Source: Deltaproteobacteria bacterium (GTDB taxonomy: Bacteria; Desulfobacterota; SM23-61). Taken from it: a stretch of 7,719 nt of DNA. The position numbers were made by a program, and so were the translations under genes. Shown here piece after piece: positions 1 through 6,148 of the stretch; the stretch's first letter is position 1, and every line of letters starts with the position of its first letter. Below the pieces are notes generated by a model. That model saw only the letters and a list, made by a program, of their open reading frames with translations, did no database searches and was not told the DNA's origin. The stretch lies in assembly GCA_026388915.1 (NCBI GenBank), contig JAPLIW010000644.1, positions 1-7,719 of the forward strand. Reading direction: 5' to 3'.

Positions 1-135
1 GACGGCGGGGCGGCTTTGGGCCCGCTCCTGGCCTATTCGGTCGGGACTCTGGCAGGCTTCGCAGCTCTCTATGTCGGGGTCGGCGTTGTGCTGGCCCTGG
101 CCATTTTCCGGTACTGCTGGCTAGGGAGCGAATAG
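1..135 (+). CDS. C-terminal fragment of a membrane transporter, probably MFS
   Basis: The frame is open from the first base and ends at a TAG, giving the last 44 residues of a protein whose start lies outside the window. The fragment begins DGGAALGPLLAYSVG and continues as two hydrophobic stretches (about residues 5-20 and 24-38) separated by a short Gly/Phe turn, then a short polar tail ending GSE. A D-x-G-x-x-x-GP motif entering the last pair of helices is common in major facilitator superfamily permeases, so an MFS transporter is the best guess; another polytopic permease is possible. It is transcribed towards the minus-strand operon and shares no transcript with it. Substrate cannot be judged from this fragment. 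Confidence 0.6.
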   Translation, partial: DGGAALGPLLAYSVGTLAGFAALYVGVGVVLALAIFRYCWLGSE

Positions 136-143
136 ATCCTAGG

Positions 144-171
144 CTTTTTCCGCGACCTTGCGCAGAAAAAG
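144..171 (+). terminator. Stem-loop just after the transporter stop codon
   Basis: CTTTTTC (144-150) pairs perfectly with GAAAAAG (165-171). After a C/A mismatch, GCG (152-154) pairs with CGC (161-163), leaving a six-base loop. It starts 8 bases after the TAG of the upstream transporter gene, where a terminator is expected. No U-tract follows the stem on either strand, so it is not a canonical intrinsic terminator. It may instead protect the 3' end of the mRNA. Confidence 0.4.
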
Positions 172-200
172 AGGCCCCTGAAGGGCAGCCTGAAGCCCAG

Positions 201-248
201 AAATCCCCCCCCAACCCCCCTTTGTAAAAGGGGGGCAAGGGGGGATTT
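201..248. repeat. C-rich/G-rich 48-bp intergenic palindrome
   Basis: The left arm is AAAT, eight C, AA, six C, TTT (201-223). The right arm is AAAA, six G, CAA, six G, ATTT (226-248). The arms are near-perfect inverted complements separated by two bases (GT), with only a small bulge where CCAA faces CAA. The transcript would form a very stable hairpin from either strand. It lies between two convergent genes, so it could stop transcription in both directions. From general knowledge, dispersed elements of this shape (blocks of C6 and G6 flanked by AAAT/ATTT) are frequent between genes of Desulfobacterota and some related phyla; copy number in this genome cannot be seen here. Confidence 0.75.
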
Positions 249-277
249 ATCGCGAATGCACAACATATTTCCTTCTT

Positions 278-291
278 ACCAACATGTTGGT
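278..291. other. Perfect 14-bp palindrome ACCAACATGTTGGT
   Basis: The sequence equals its own reverse complement over all 14 bases, the usual form of a binding site for a dimeric regulator. It lies about 80 bases beyond the last stop codon of the operon and 140 bases beyond the convergent transporter gene. It is therefore not upstream of any start visible here, which argues against a simple operator role. A small hairpin or a chance palindrome are alternatives. Confidence 0.35.
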
Positions 292-327
292 GTTAGTTGC
301 GCAGTAAGCACCTAAAGTAGGATAGGG

Positions 328-363
328 GTAACGAGTAACGAGCAACCAGTAACGAGTAACGAG
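328..363. repeat. 7-bp tandem repeat, five units
   Basis: Five consecutive 7-bp units read GTAACGA, GTAACGA, GCAACCA, GTAACGA, GTAACGA, followed by G. The middle unit carries two substitutions (T to C and G to C). The array ends 10 bases before the stop codon of the ferredoxin gene and so lies in the 3' untranslated part of the operon transcript. No coding frame uses it. Similar GTAACGA arrays are familiar from deltaproteobacterial intergenic regions, a recollection rather than a search result. Confidence 0.8.
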
Positions 364-373
364 GAATTTAAAC

Positions 374-640
374 TCAGGCGTCTATCACCAGATCCGATTC
401 GGGAACGGCGACACAGGGCAGGATCATTCGATCGGCCTTATCCGCGTCCTCCAGCCCGTCTTCCGTCTCCATGGTTACGCTCCCCGAAAGCAGCTTCACT
501 TTGCAGGAACCGCAGACCCCCATGCGGCAGCCGCTCTCCATCTGAATCCCCTTGTCCTCGGCAAAATCCAGGACATTATTGGAACTGCTTTCCCAGTCGA
601 AGGTTTTTCCTGATTTTTGGAAGGTGATTTTGAAGGCCAT
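374..640 (-). CDS. Plant-type [2Fe-2S] ferredoxin (single-domain, 88 aa)
   Basis: Small soluble electron carrier with one [2Fe-2S] cluster. The binding motif is complete: Cys38, Cys43 and Cys46 in GCRMGVCGSC, plus Cys76 in LPC, i.e. C-x4-C-x2-C-x29-C. The sequence around the cluster resembles the C-terminal ferredoxin domain of FNR-type reductases, such as the Hcr and vanillate-demethylase reductase families, but here it stands alone with no flavin or NAD domain. A GGGGGAG ribosome site lies 6 bases before the ATG. It is the last gene of the operon, 42 bases after the SDR stop, with no reductase or oxygenase beside it. Its partner is unknown; it may serve an enzyme encoded elsewhere or help maintain the Fe-S enzyme of this operon. 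The fold assignment is firm, the role is not. Confidence 0.9.
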   Translation of the reverse strand: MAFKITFQKSGKTFDWESSSNNVLDFAEDKGIQMESGCRMGVCGSCKVKLLSGSVTMETEDGLEDADKADRMILPCVAVPESDLVIDA

Positions 641-682
641 GCCGCTCTCCCCCTGAAAGATTTATGGATTTCCCCCTGGCGA

Positions 683-1444
683 TCAGACCATGTAACCCCC
701 GCCGTTCACATCGATGCAAACCCCGTTTACGTAGCTGGCGTCGTCCGAAGCCAGAAAGGCGATCACCGTGGCGATCTCCTCGGGCCGGGCCACGCGCCCC
801 AGGGGAATTCCCGCGAGGATCTTCTGCCGCTCCTGCTCGGCGCGCGATTCCCATTTCACCTTGACCCGCTCGGTCAGGACGGGACCGGGGGCCACGGAGT
901 TGACGCAGACCCCGAAGGGCCCGAGCTCCGCGGCCATGTGCCGGGTGAATCCCACCACTCCGGCCTTGGCGGAGCTGTACTGAGGGCCCGAGAGGCGGCT
1001 GAAAAATCGGCCGGCAAAGGAGGAGACGTTGACGATGCGGCCGTATTTCTGGCGTTTCATGATCGGCGCAGCGGCGCGGATGCACAGGAAGACCGATTTC
1101 AGGTTCAGGAGAAGGGTTTCATCCCATTCTTCCGGAGAAACGTCTTCCACCGGTTTGACCGGTGTTCCCAGCCCGGCATTATTCACCAGAATGTCCAGCC
1201 GTCCCCACTTCTTCATGACCGCTTCGGTCATTGCCGCAACCTGAGAGGGATTGACCACGTCGCAGGGAACCGCCAGGGCCTTCCCCCCATTTTCTTGAAT
1301 GGAAGCGGCGACCGCTTCCAGGTCGGAAACCGTGCGGGCGCTCACCGCCACCCGCGCGCCACGCTGGGCCAGGATTTTGGCCGTGGACGCCCCGATCCCC
1401 CGGGAGGCTCCGGTGACTAAGGCAACTCGATCGTTCAGCAGCAT
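683..1444 (-). CDS. Short-chain dehydrogenase/reductase, FabG-like (253 aa)
   Basis: NAD(P)-dependent oxidoreductase of the classical SDR family, with the usual length of about 250 residues. The nucleotide-binding motif TGASRGIG is at residues 11-18, NNAG at 88-91, and the catalytic set is Asn114, Ser142, Tyr156 and Lys160 (YSSAK). The C-terminal PEEIA and DVNGGG segments are also typical. Family members interconvert secondary alcohols and ketones. The closest recognisable subfamily is 3-oxoacyl-ACP reductase-like, but automatic FabG names in catabolic operons are often wrong. Its place directly after the AcnX pair and a TRAP transporter suggests oxidation or reduction of the imported compound or its dehydration product. 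An AGGAG ribosome site lies 6 bases before the ATG, and the gap to the preceding stop is 14 bases. Substrate and cofactor preference are not decided. Confidence 0.93.
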   Translation of the reverse strand: MLLNDRVALVTGASRGIGASTAKILAQRGARVAVSARTVSDLEAVAASIQENGGKALAVPCDVVNPSQVAAMTEAVMKKWGRLDILVNNAGLGTPVKPVEDVSPEEWDETLLLNLKSVFLCIRAAAPIMKRQKYGRIVNVSSFAGRFFSRLSGPQYSSAKAGVVGFTRHMAAELGPFGVCVNSVAPGPVLTERVKVKWESRAEQERQKILAGIPLGRVARPEEIATVIAFLASDDASYVNGVCIDVNGGGYMV

Positions 1445-1458
1445 ACTCTACTCCTGTA

Positions 1459-1878
1459 TCAACCTCCTTCCTTCCGGGTCACTTCGACGATGCCCTGGTC
1501 CGCGTCGATCCTAACCCAGTCTCCCGTGCGGATGACCTCCAGGGGGTTCTGATCCAGCCGATGGACCAGAGGAATATTCCCGATGGCCGCCCCGGCGGCG
1601 ATGATGGGCTCGGCCTGGACGTTGATTATCCCGCTGGGGGCGGTCTTCCGTTTCGACATGGCGTACATAATGTAAGGCCCGGCCGTAGACCCTTTGCCGT
1701 GGGGGAAGACAAAGATCTTCCCGGTGATCACCTGGCCTTCGGCCTCGTGGCCCCGCTCCACCACCATCCCCTTGTCCGGGTTGACCCCCCCCAGAAAACT
1801 GATCGGCTCTTTGGTGACCAGCGCCTCTCCTTCGGCCACTCCGCTCACGACCTTCCGGCACTTCAGGACGATCTTCAT
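1459..1878 (-). CDS. Aconitase X small subunit, swivel domain (DUF126, 139 aa)
   Basis: Small subunit of a two-gene aconitase-X hydro-lyase, equivalent to the swivelling domain of aconitase. The family pattern is visible as FLGGVNPDKG (28-37), GQVITGKIFVFPHGKGS (48-64), APSGIINVQAEPIIAAGA (80-97) and NIPLV (101-105). Ser64 in GKGS is the expected active-site serine by analogy with characterised AcnX enzymes. The chosen ATG gives normal family length. GGAGGGG lies 6 bases upstream, inside the large-subunit gene, and the ATG overlaps the large subunit's TGA as ATGA, so translation is probably coupled and the subunits made in equal amounts. The same frame stays open upstream to about 2145, but that part is an out-of-frame reading of the large subunit. 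The holoenzyme probably dehydrates a hydroxy-acid-like substrate; known members act on cis-3-hydroxy-L-proline or 5-phosphomevalonate. Confidence 0.92.
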   Translation of the reverse strand: MKIVLKCRKVVSGVAEGEALVTKEPISFLGGVNPDKGMVVERGHEAEGQVITGKIFVFPHGKGSTAGPYIMYAMSKRKTAPSGIINVQAEPIIAAGAAIGNIPLVHRLDQNPLEVIRTGDWVRIDADQGIVEVTRKEGG

Positions 1879-3128
1879 CTTGAGCCCCTCCACTTTCCGT
1901 CGATGGCGGCCTGAATACAGTCTTTCGTATCTCCAAAGATGACGTCCAGGTTGCAGGCGCCGGGGATGAAGTAGGCTCCCCGGGCGCTGTTGATGGCCAC
2001 GGTCTTCACTCCTGGCACCAGATGGAAGGGGGCGCCCGGCGCCACGCAGAGATCCGCGAGCACCAGCCCCCCGGCCCGCTCGATGATTTCCACATAGCCC
2101 ATGCGCTGGGCCAGGTTCCTCAGATGGCCGGAGGTGGCCACCCACAGGCGGGTATTGGGATTCACCTTCTTACCCGCCAGGAGAGAGGCGATATCCCGGA
2201 TCTGAGGGATGCTGCAGTGGGGGCAGCCGAAGGTGACCAGATCCACATCTTCCTTGGGGGTGGTGGTCAGCTTGCGGAAGGAACTCTTGATCTCCTTGGT
2301 TCCCACGGAAATCTTATCCTCGGGGGGCTTTCCCCCAAAGGCGGCCTCCACGGTGGGAGCTTCAGGGGTGATTCCCACCAGGTGGCAGAGAGAGATGGCA
2401 CCGGCCGTGGGCATGGCGGAGATGAGGAAGCGGATTTGATCCTGGCTGAAGATCTTGGGGAGACCGACGACCACCGGGTTTTTGTTGAGGAGCGTTCTGC
2501 CCACATACGAACCGATGGCCGAGTAGTCGGAGAGACTCAGGGAGGAATGATCCAAACCGGAAAGGTCCACTAAAACCTGCCCGTAGCGGTTCTCCTTTAG
2601 GTGCAGGCCATATTCCGGGGTCACGCCGGCAATGGCCGCGGCGATGACCGAAGGCATCCCTTCCCGGTTGCCCCGGGCGCCCAGGGCGGAGTTGGAAAAA
2701 GTGGCCCCGGCCGACCCCCCCCAGGAGAAGAGAGACCCGGGAAGGGGGAGATTCCCGATCTGGTAGGGAAGGCAGCTCCCCAGAGGGACCACGCCCATTT
2801 TCATGTAGCATTCGTCCGTCCGCCGCTGCTTTTGGACGAGGTCTTCGGGCAGGCCCATCTCTTTCCACCGGTCGAAGTCCACGGAGCAGGGGTTGGTGGA
2901 AGTGAAGACCTGGAAGCGGGCCCCTCCCTCGTAGAGCTCGGTCATCCACTCGATGCTCTCTTCCCCGGAGATGAGAAAGCTCCGCCCCCCCACGTGGCAG
3001 GAGGAGACGGGGATCATCCGCTCGGCCTCGTAGACCTCTCCCAGGGTCACCAGAAGGCGCATGGCGGTCTGCGGGCCGGCGCCGAAGCCGCCGTCCAGCA
3101 TCTTCTTTTCTCGGTCGGTCAGATTCAT
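1875..3128 (-). CDS. Aconitase X large (catalytic) subunit (DUF521, 417 aa)
   Basis: Catalytic Fe-S subunit of a type II (split) aconitase X, a hydro-lyase distantly related to aconitase and cytosolic. Recognisable landmarks are LTDREKKMLDGGFG at the N-terminus, STNPCSVDFDRW (77-88), GSCLPYQIGN (117-126), GARGNREGMPS (150-160), FGCPHCS (300-306), ADLCVAPG (358-365) and NSARGAYFIPG (380-390). Cys119, Cys302 and Cys361 are the likely cluster ligands by comparison with the family. Length is normal. A GAGG ribosome site 7 bases before the ATG overlaps the stop of the preceding gene. Characterised bacterial members dehydrate cis-3-hydroxy-L-proline and the archaeal one dehydrates 5-phosphomevalonate. 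Neither pathway's other genes occur here, so I infer an undetermined hydroxy-acid substrate delivered by the TRAP transporter. Confidence 0.93.
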   Translation of the reverse strand: MNLTDREKKMLDGGFGAGPQTAMRLLVTLGEVYEAERMIPVSSCHVGGRSFLISGEESIEWMTELYEGGARFQVFTSTNPCSVDFDRWKEMGLPEDLVQKQRRTDECYMKMGVVPLGSCLPYQIGNLPLPGSLFSWGGSAGATFSNSALGARGNREGMPSVIAAAIAGVTPEYGLHLKENRYGQVLVDLSGLDHSSLSLSDYSAIGSYVGRTLLNKNPVVVGLPKIFSQDQIRFLISAMPTAGAISLCHLVGITPEAPTVEAAFGGKPPEDKISVGTKEIKSSFRKLTTTPKEDVDLVTFGCPHCSIPQIRDIASLLAGKKVNPNTRLWVATSGHLRNLAQRMGYVEIIERAGGLVLADLCVAPGAPFHLVPGVKTVAINSARGAYFIPGACNLDVIFGDTKDCIQAAIDGKWRGSR

Positions 3129-3137
3129 AGGGAAACC

Positions 3138-4250
3138 TCAATTGGCCTTTCTTGCCTTTTCGACGGCGGTCAGGATGGCTTGAACGAAGTTCTCGGGAGA
3201 GCAACCGGCGGCCTGAACTCCGGGGCGGAGGAATAATTTCTGGATCACTCCGCTTACGGCCTCCTCCCTTCCTTCTATTCCCCGGATCCCGGCCTCCATC
3301 TCTTCAACCAGCTGGACCGGAATGCAGTGAATCGAACCGGTCAAAGAAATGTTCCGGATGATCTTCCCGTCCATGAGGACAATCGCCCGGATTAAAGGTC
3401 CCTGAGGGACCTTGAGCGCGTGCTCCCCTCTGGCCCATCCGGCGGACAGGTGATCACCGAATTTCCTTCTTTCCGTCATGGCCATGAGCCAATCTGCGGA
3501 AAATATCCGGGCCGTTTGTTTTCCCACGAGCTGCTCCTCTTCGGGGGAAAAACTTCCACGCTGAAACTGGATCTTCATGGCCCTTTCCAGGGCGGAGACG
3601 TAGGTTTGCTTGATCTCCTCGAAGGAGGGGACCCGGCCCAGGAGCTCTTGGAAGTTGGTCACCCGCGCCTCCACGGTCTTGGCCTCTTTATCCGCGTATT
3701 TTTCCGGAGGGACCTTCAGAGCCCTGGACATGAGGTCCATGCGGGGTTTCAGGATCTGGGGGCCGCATCCCCAGCGGCAGGCGTCCCCTAAGAAAGTGAC
3801 CGTGTGCCCGGCGATCTTTTTCCCCGAGACCTCCATATCGTTCAGGGGACGGTACACGGCCGGGATTCCGAACCGATCGAAAATCGCCTGCGCCGCCGCT
3901 CCGATCAGGAAGCGGTATCCTTCGGCGATCGTGTCCGGGAAGCCGGGGACCTGCTTCCGGTTGAACCAGAAAAAGATGAGCAGCGTGCCCGGATCTGCCC
4001 AGTAGGGAGAGCCTCCCGTGTCCCGTCGGCCGATCTCAATATCCTTCTGCCGACAGAATTCCAGGTCCAGTTCCTTTTCCGGATCGTTGTAATAGAAAAG
4101 GCAGGCCGAGGACTTTTCGAAGGCGATGAGGGCCAGGGTGTTGGGGATCTTTTCCTCCGCCTTTAAAGTCAGGAGCGTGCTGACCATGGGCGTGGCCGCG
4201 GCGTAGCTGGAGAGCTTCAAATCGAGCAGCCGCCATTCTTCGTTGCGCAT
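3138..4250 (-). CDS. Divergent lipoate-protein ligase A-like protein (370 aa)
   Basis: The N-terminal two thirds match the LplA/BPL catalytic fold: GRRDTGG (74-80) as the substrate-loop motif, RPLNDMEVSGKKIAG (134-148) with the expected catalytic Lys145, and KEAKTVEARVTNF (188-200). Residues about 240-370 resemble the LplA accessory domain (SADWLM, then GPLIRAIVLMDGKI and a final helical part), so this is a full-length two-domain protein. Canonical enzymes attach lipoate to a lysine of a carrier domain using ATP. Some signature positions are altered: RRxSGGGAVYHD is here RRDTGGSPYWAD, and the usual HHGT-like motif reads CGPQ. No carrier protein is encoded nearby, so the true acyl substrate and target are uncertain. 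AAGGAGGG (4257-4264) lies 6 bases before the ATG, 31 bases after dctM. It sits inside a transport-and-dehydratase operon, suggesting a role in that pathway rather than housekeeping. Confidence 0.82.
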   Translation of the reverse strand: MRNEEWRLLDLKLSSYAAATPMVSTLLTLKAEEKIPNTLALIAFEKSSACLFYYNDPEKELDLEFCRQKDIEIGRRDTGGSPYWADPGTLLIFFWFNRKQVPGFPDTIAEGYRFLIGAAAQAIFDRFGIPAVYRPLNDMEVSGKKIAGHTVTFLGDACRWGCGPQILKPRMDLMSRALKVPPEKYADKEAKTVEARVTNFQELLGRVPSFEEIKQTYVSALERAMKIQFQRGSFSPEEEQLVGKQTARIFSADWLMAMTERRKFGDHLSAGWARGEHALKVPQGPLIRAIVLMDGKIIRNISLTGSIHCIPVQLVEEMEAGIRGIEGREEAVSGVIQKLFLRPGVQAAGCSPENFVQAILTAVEKARKAN

Positions 4251-4281
4251 TCCGAACCCTCCTTAATCCCGGGGAGATCCA

Positions 4282-5598
4282 TCACCGGATCATCCGCTGG
4301 GGCAGCCAGGTGCCGATCTCCGGCCAGACCATAACCAGGATCAACCCCAGTGCCTGCAGCCCCACGAAGGGCCAGACCGCCCGATAAATGTCTCCCATGT
4401 TGATGTCTTCCGGCGCCACCCCGCGCATGACGAAGAGGTTGAACCCGAAGGGGGGCGTCAGGTAGGCCATCTCCATGTTCATCACAAAAAGAACCCCGAA
4501 CCACAGGGTATCGAACCCCAAGGCCCTCACGATGGGGATAAAGATGGGGATGGTGATGAGGATGATCCCGGCCGGGTCCAGGACGCATCCCAGGATGAAA
4601 AACATGACCTGCATCCCGAACAGGATCGTCCAGCGGTTCAGTTCCAGGCCGGTAATCAGCGCGCAGAACCACTCCCCCACCCCGGAAGTGGTGACCAGCC
4701 TGGAGTAGGCCACGGCCCCGATCATGATCCAGCAGACCATGGCGTTGACGCCGATTCCCATGATGAACATCTTTTTCAAGGTGGTGAGGTTAAGCTGCCT
4801 GCGGATGGCGGCGCAGAGGAGCGAACCTACCAGACCGATGGCCGCGGCTTCGGTGGCCGTGGCCAGCCCCAGGTAAATGACCCCCAGGACCAGAAAGATA
4901 ACCAGGACCGGCAGAATGACACCCTTCAGGGATTGCACCTTCTGGGCCAGGGTGAACCGCTCTTCGGGGGGCAAGGGGGGGCCATAGGCGGGATTGAACC
5001 CGCAGCGGATTCCGATGTAGATGATAAAAATGGCCGTGAGAAGAAGCCCGGGAATCACGCCCCCGAAGAAGAGCTTGCCGATGGAGACTTCGGCCTCCAC
5101 CCCGTAGAGAATAAAGATGATGCTCGGGGGGATGAGGATCCCCAGGGCCCCGCCGGCGCAGATGACCCCGATGCAGAGCTTTTTGTCGTACCCTCTTTTC
5201 CGCATGGAGGGGAGGGAGGTGATTCCCAGAGTGGCCGTGGCCACCGTGCTGATCCCCACCATGGCGGCAAAGATGGCGGAGATGATGATGGTGCCCATAG
5301 CCAGGCCGCCCTTGATGCCCCCCATCCAGCGGTATACCATTTCGTACATGTCGTCGGCCAGTCCGCTGTGCTGCAGGACGGCGGCCATGAGGATAAAGAG
5401 GGGAAGGGCGGTGATGGTGAACTCGGTGAGCTTGCCGAAGGAACTCAGGGTGAAGGCGAAGAACCCCGCTTCCCCTCCCATGATGAAATAACCGATGGCC
5501 AGAGACAAACCGCCCAGGGTAAAGGCGACGGGAAGGCCCAGGGCCAGGACCAGAAACATGGCGCCGAAGAGAATGATGGCCAGGAGCCAGGGTTCCAT
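4282..5598 (-). CDS. dctM: TRAP transporter large permease subunit, DctM family (438 aa)
   Basis: Large membrane subunit of a tripartite ATP-independent periplasmic transporter, which imports carboxylates using the sodium or proton gradient. It is hydrophobic throughout with about a dozen predicted membrane segments. Family landmarks are LGLPVAFTLGG (20-30), ALGILIPPSI (151-160), ATATEAAAIG (246-255), LGCVLDPAGIILITIPIFIPI split over 336-356, and YLTPPFGFNLFV (379-390). Length is typical of the family. The ATG directly follows the TAA of dctQ (TAAATG), and its AGGAGG ribosome site (5607-5612) lies within the last codons of dctQ, so the two permease subunits are probably translationally coupled. 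The substrate cannot be read from this subunit; the neighbouring AcnX and SDR genes point to an organic or hydroxy acid. Confidence 0.96.
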   Translation of the reverse strand: MEPWLLAIILFGAMFLVLALGLPVAFTLGGLSLAIGYFIMGGEAGFFAFTLSSFGKLTEFTITALPLFILMAAVLQHSGLADDMYEMVYRWMGGIKGGLAMGTIIISAIFAAMVGISTVATATLGITSLPSMRKRGYDKKLCIGVICAGGALGILIPPSIIFILYGVEAEVSIGKLFFGGVIPGLLLTAIFIIYIGIRCGFNPAYGPPLPPEERFTLAQKVQSLKGVILPVLVIFLVLGVIYLGLATATEAAAIGLVGSLLCAAIRRQLNLTTLKKMFIMGIGVNAMVCWIMIGAVAYSRLVTTSGVGEWFCALITGLELNRWTILFGMQVMFFILGCVLDPAGIILITIPIFIPIVRALGFDTLWFGVLFVMNMEMAYLTPPFGFNLFVMRGVAPEDINMGDIYRAVWPFVGLQALGLILVMVWPEIGTWLPQRMIR

Positions 5599-6105
5599 TT
5601 ACCCCCCCTCCTGCTTTTTGCCGCGAACTGCCTGCCAGTCCTGGGCCCACCGAATCACTCCCTGCAGGCCGAGAAGAAGTCCCCCCACCGGGACGAGGAG
5701 CTGGGGGAGAAAGAGGGGAATATCCCAGCCTCCCCCGGAGGTGGCCTTCGACTGGAAAGATTCAAAAGCGGTGATGGAGCCCATGGCCATCAGGACCCCG
5801 CACACGAGAAAGAACAGAAAGGAGGTGCTCAGGTTGGCCAGGGCCTTGTTCCGGGGAGCGAAATGGCGGTAGAGGACATCCACGTTCACATGTCGGTTCC
5901 CCTTCAGGGTGTAACCTCCGGCCAGAAAAGCAACGGCCGCGCAGAGATAATTGGAAAACTCAAAGGCCCAGATGGCCGGGGCTTTGAACAGGGTGCGCAT
6001 GATGATGTCGTAGGTGATGGCCAGCCCCATGAGGATGGTCAGGGTCCCGGCCACCCACATCATGGCATCGTTGATTTTCGAGATGATCCGCTCAAAGGTT
6101 TTCAT
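5599..6105 (-). CDS. dctQ: TRAP transporter small permease subunit, DctQ family (168 aa)
   Basis: Small four-helix membrane subunit that joins DctM in the inner-membrane complex. Predicted membrane segments are about residues 14-34, 48-66, 92-112 and 132-152. Family landmarks include YDIIMRTLF (32-40), the W46/E49 pair before helix two, GGYTLKGNRHVNVDVL (64-79) and the GWDIPLF loop before the last helix. Length is normal. The frame continues open upstream past 6105, but the ATG chosen here gives a typical N-terminus (MKTFERI) and has a GGAGAAG site 8 bases upstream; the longer reading would add an Arg/Pro-rich segment overlapping dctP. The gap to the dctP stop is 43 bases. Confidence 0.94.
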   Translation of the reverse strand: MKTFERIISKINDAMMWVAGTLTILMGLAITYDIIMRTLFKAPAIWAFEFSNYLCAAVAFLAGGYTLKGNRHVNVDVLYRHFAPRNKALANLSTSFLFFLVCGVLMAMGSITAFESFQSKATSGGGWDIPLFLPQLLVPVGGLLLGLQGVIRWAQDWQAVRGKKQEGG

Positions 6106-6148
6106 TTCCCATTCTTCTCCGGGTTTTCGGGGTTCTGGCACCCTTTCC

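Noticed and set aside
617..1420. A 267-codon open frame on the plus strand opposite the SDR gene
   Set aside because: The minus-strand SDR has all catalytic motifs; the plus frame has none.
1459..3128. Annotation of the AcnX pair as true aconitase or as archaeal phosphomevalonate dehydratase
   Set aside because: The split DUF521/DUF126 architecture is aconitase X, not AcnA/AcnB. The mevalonate role needs other mevalonate-pathway genes, which are not seen in this bacterial-type operon.
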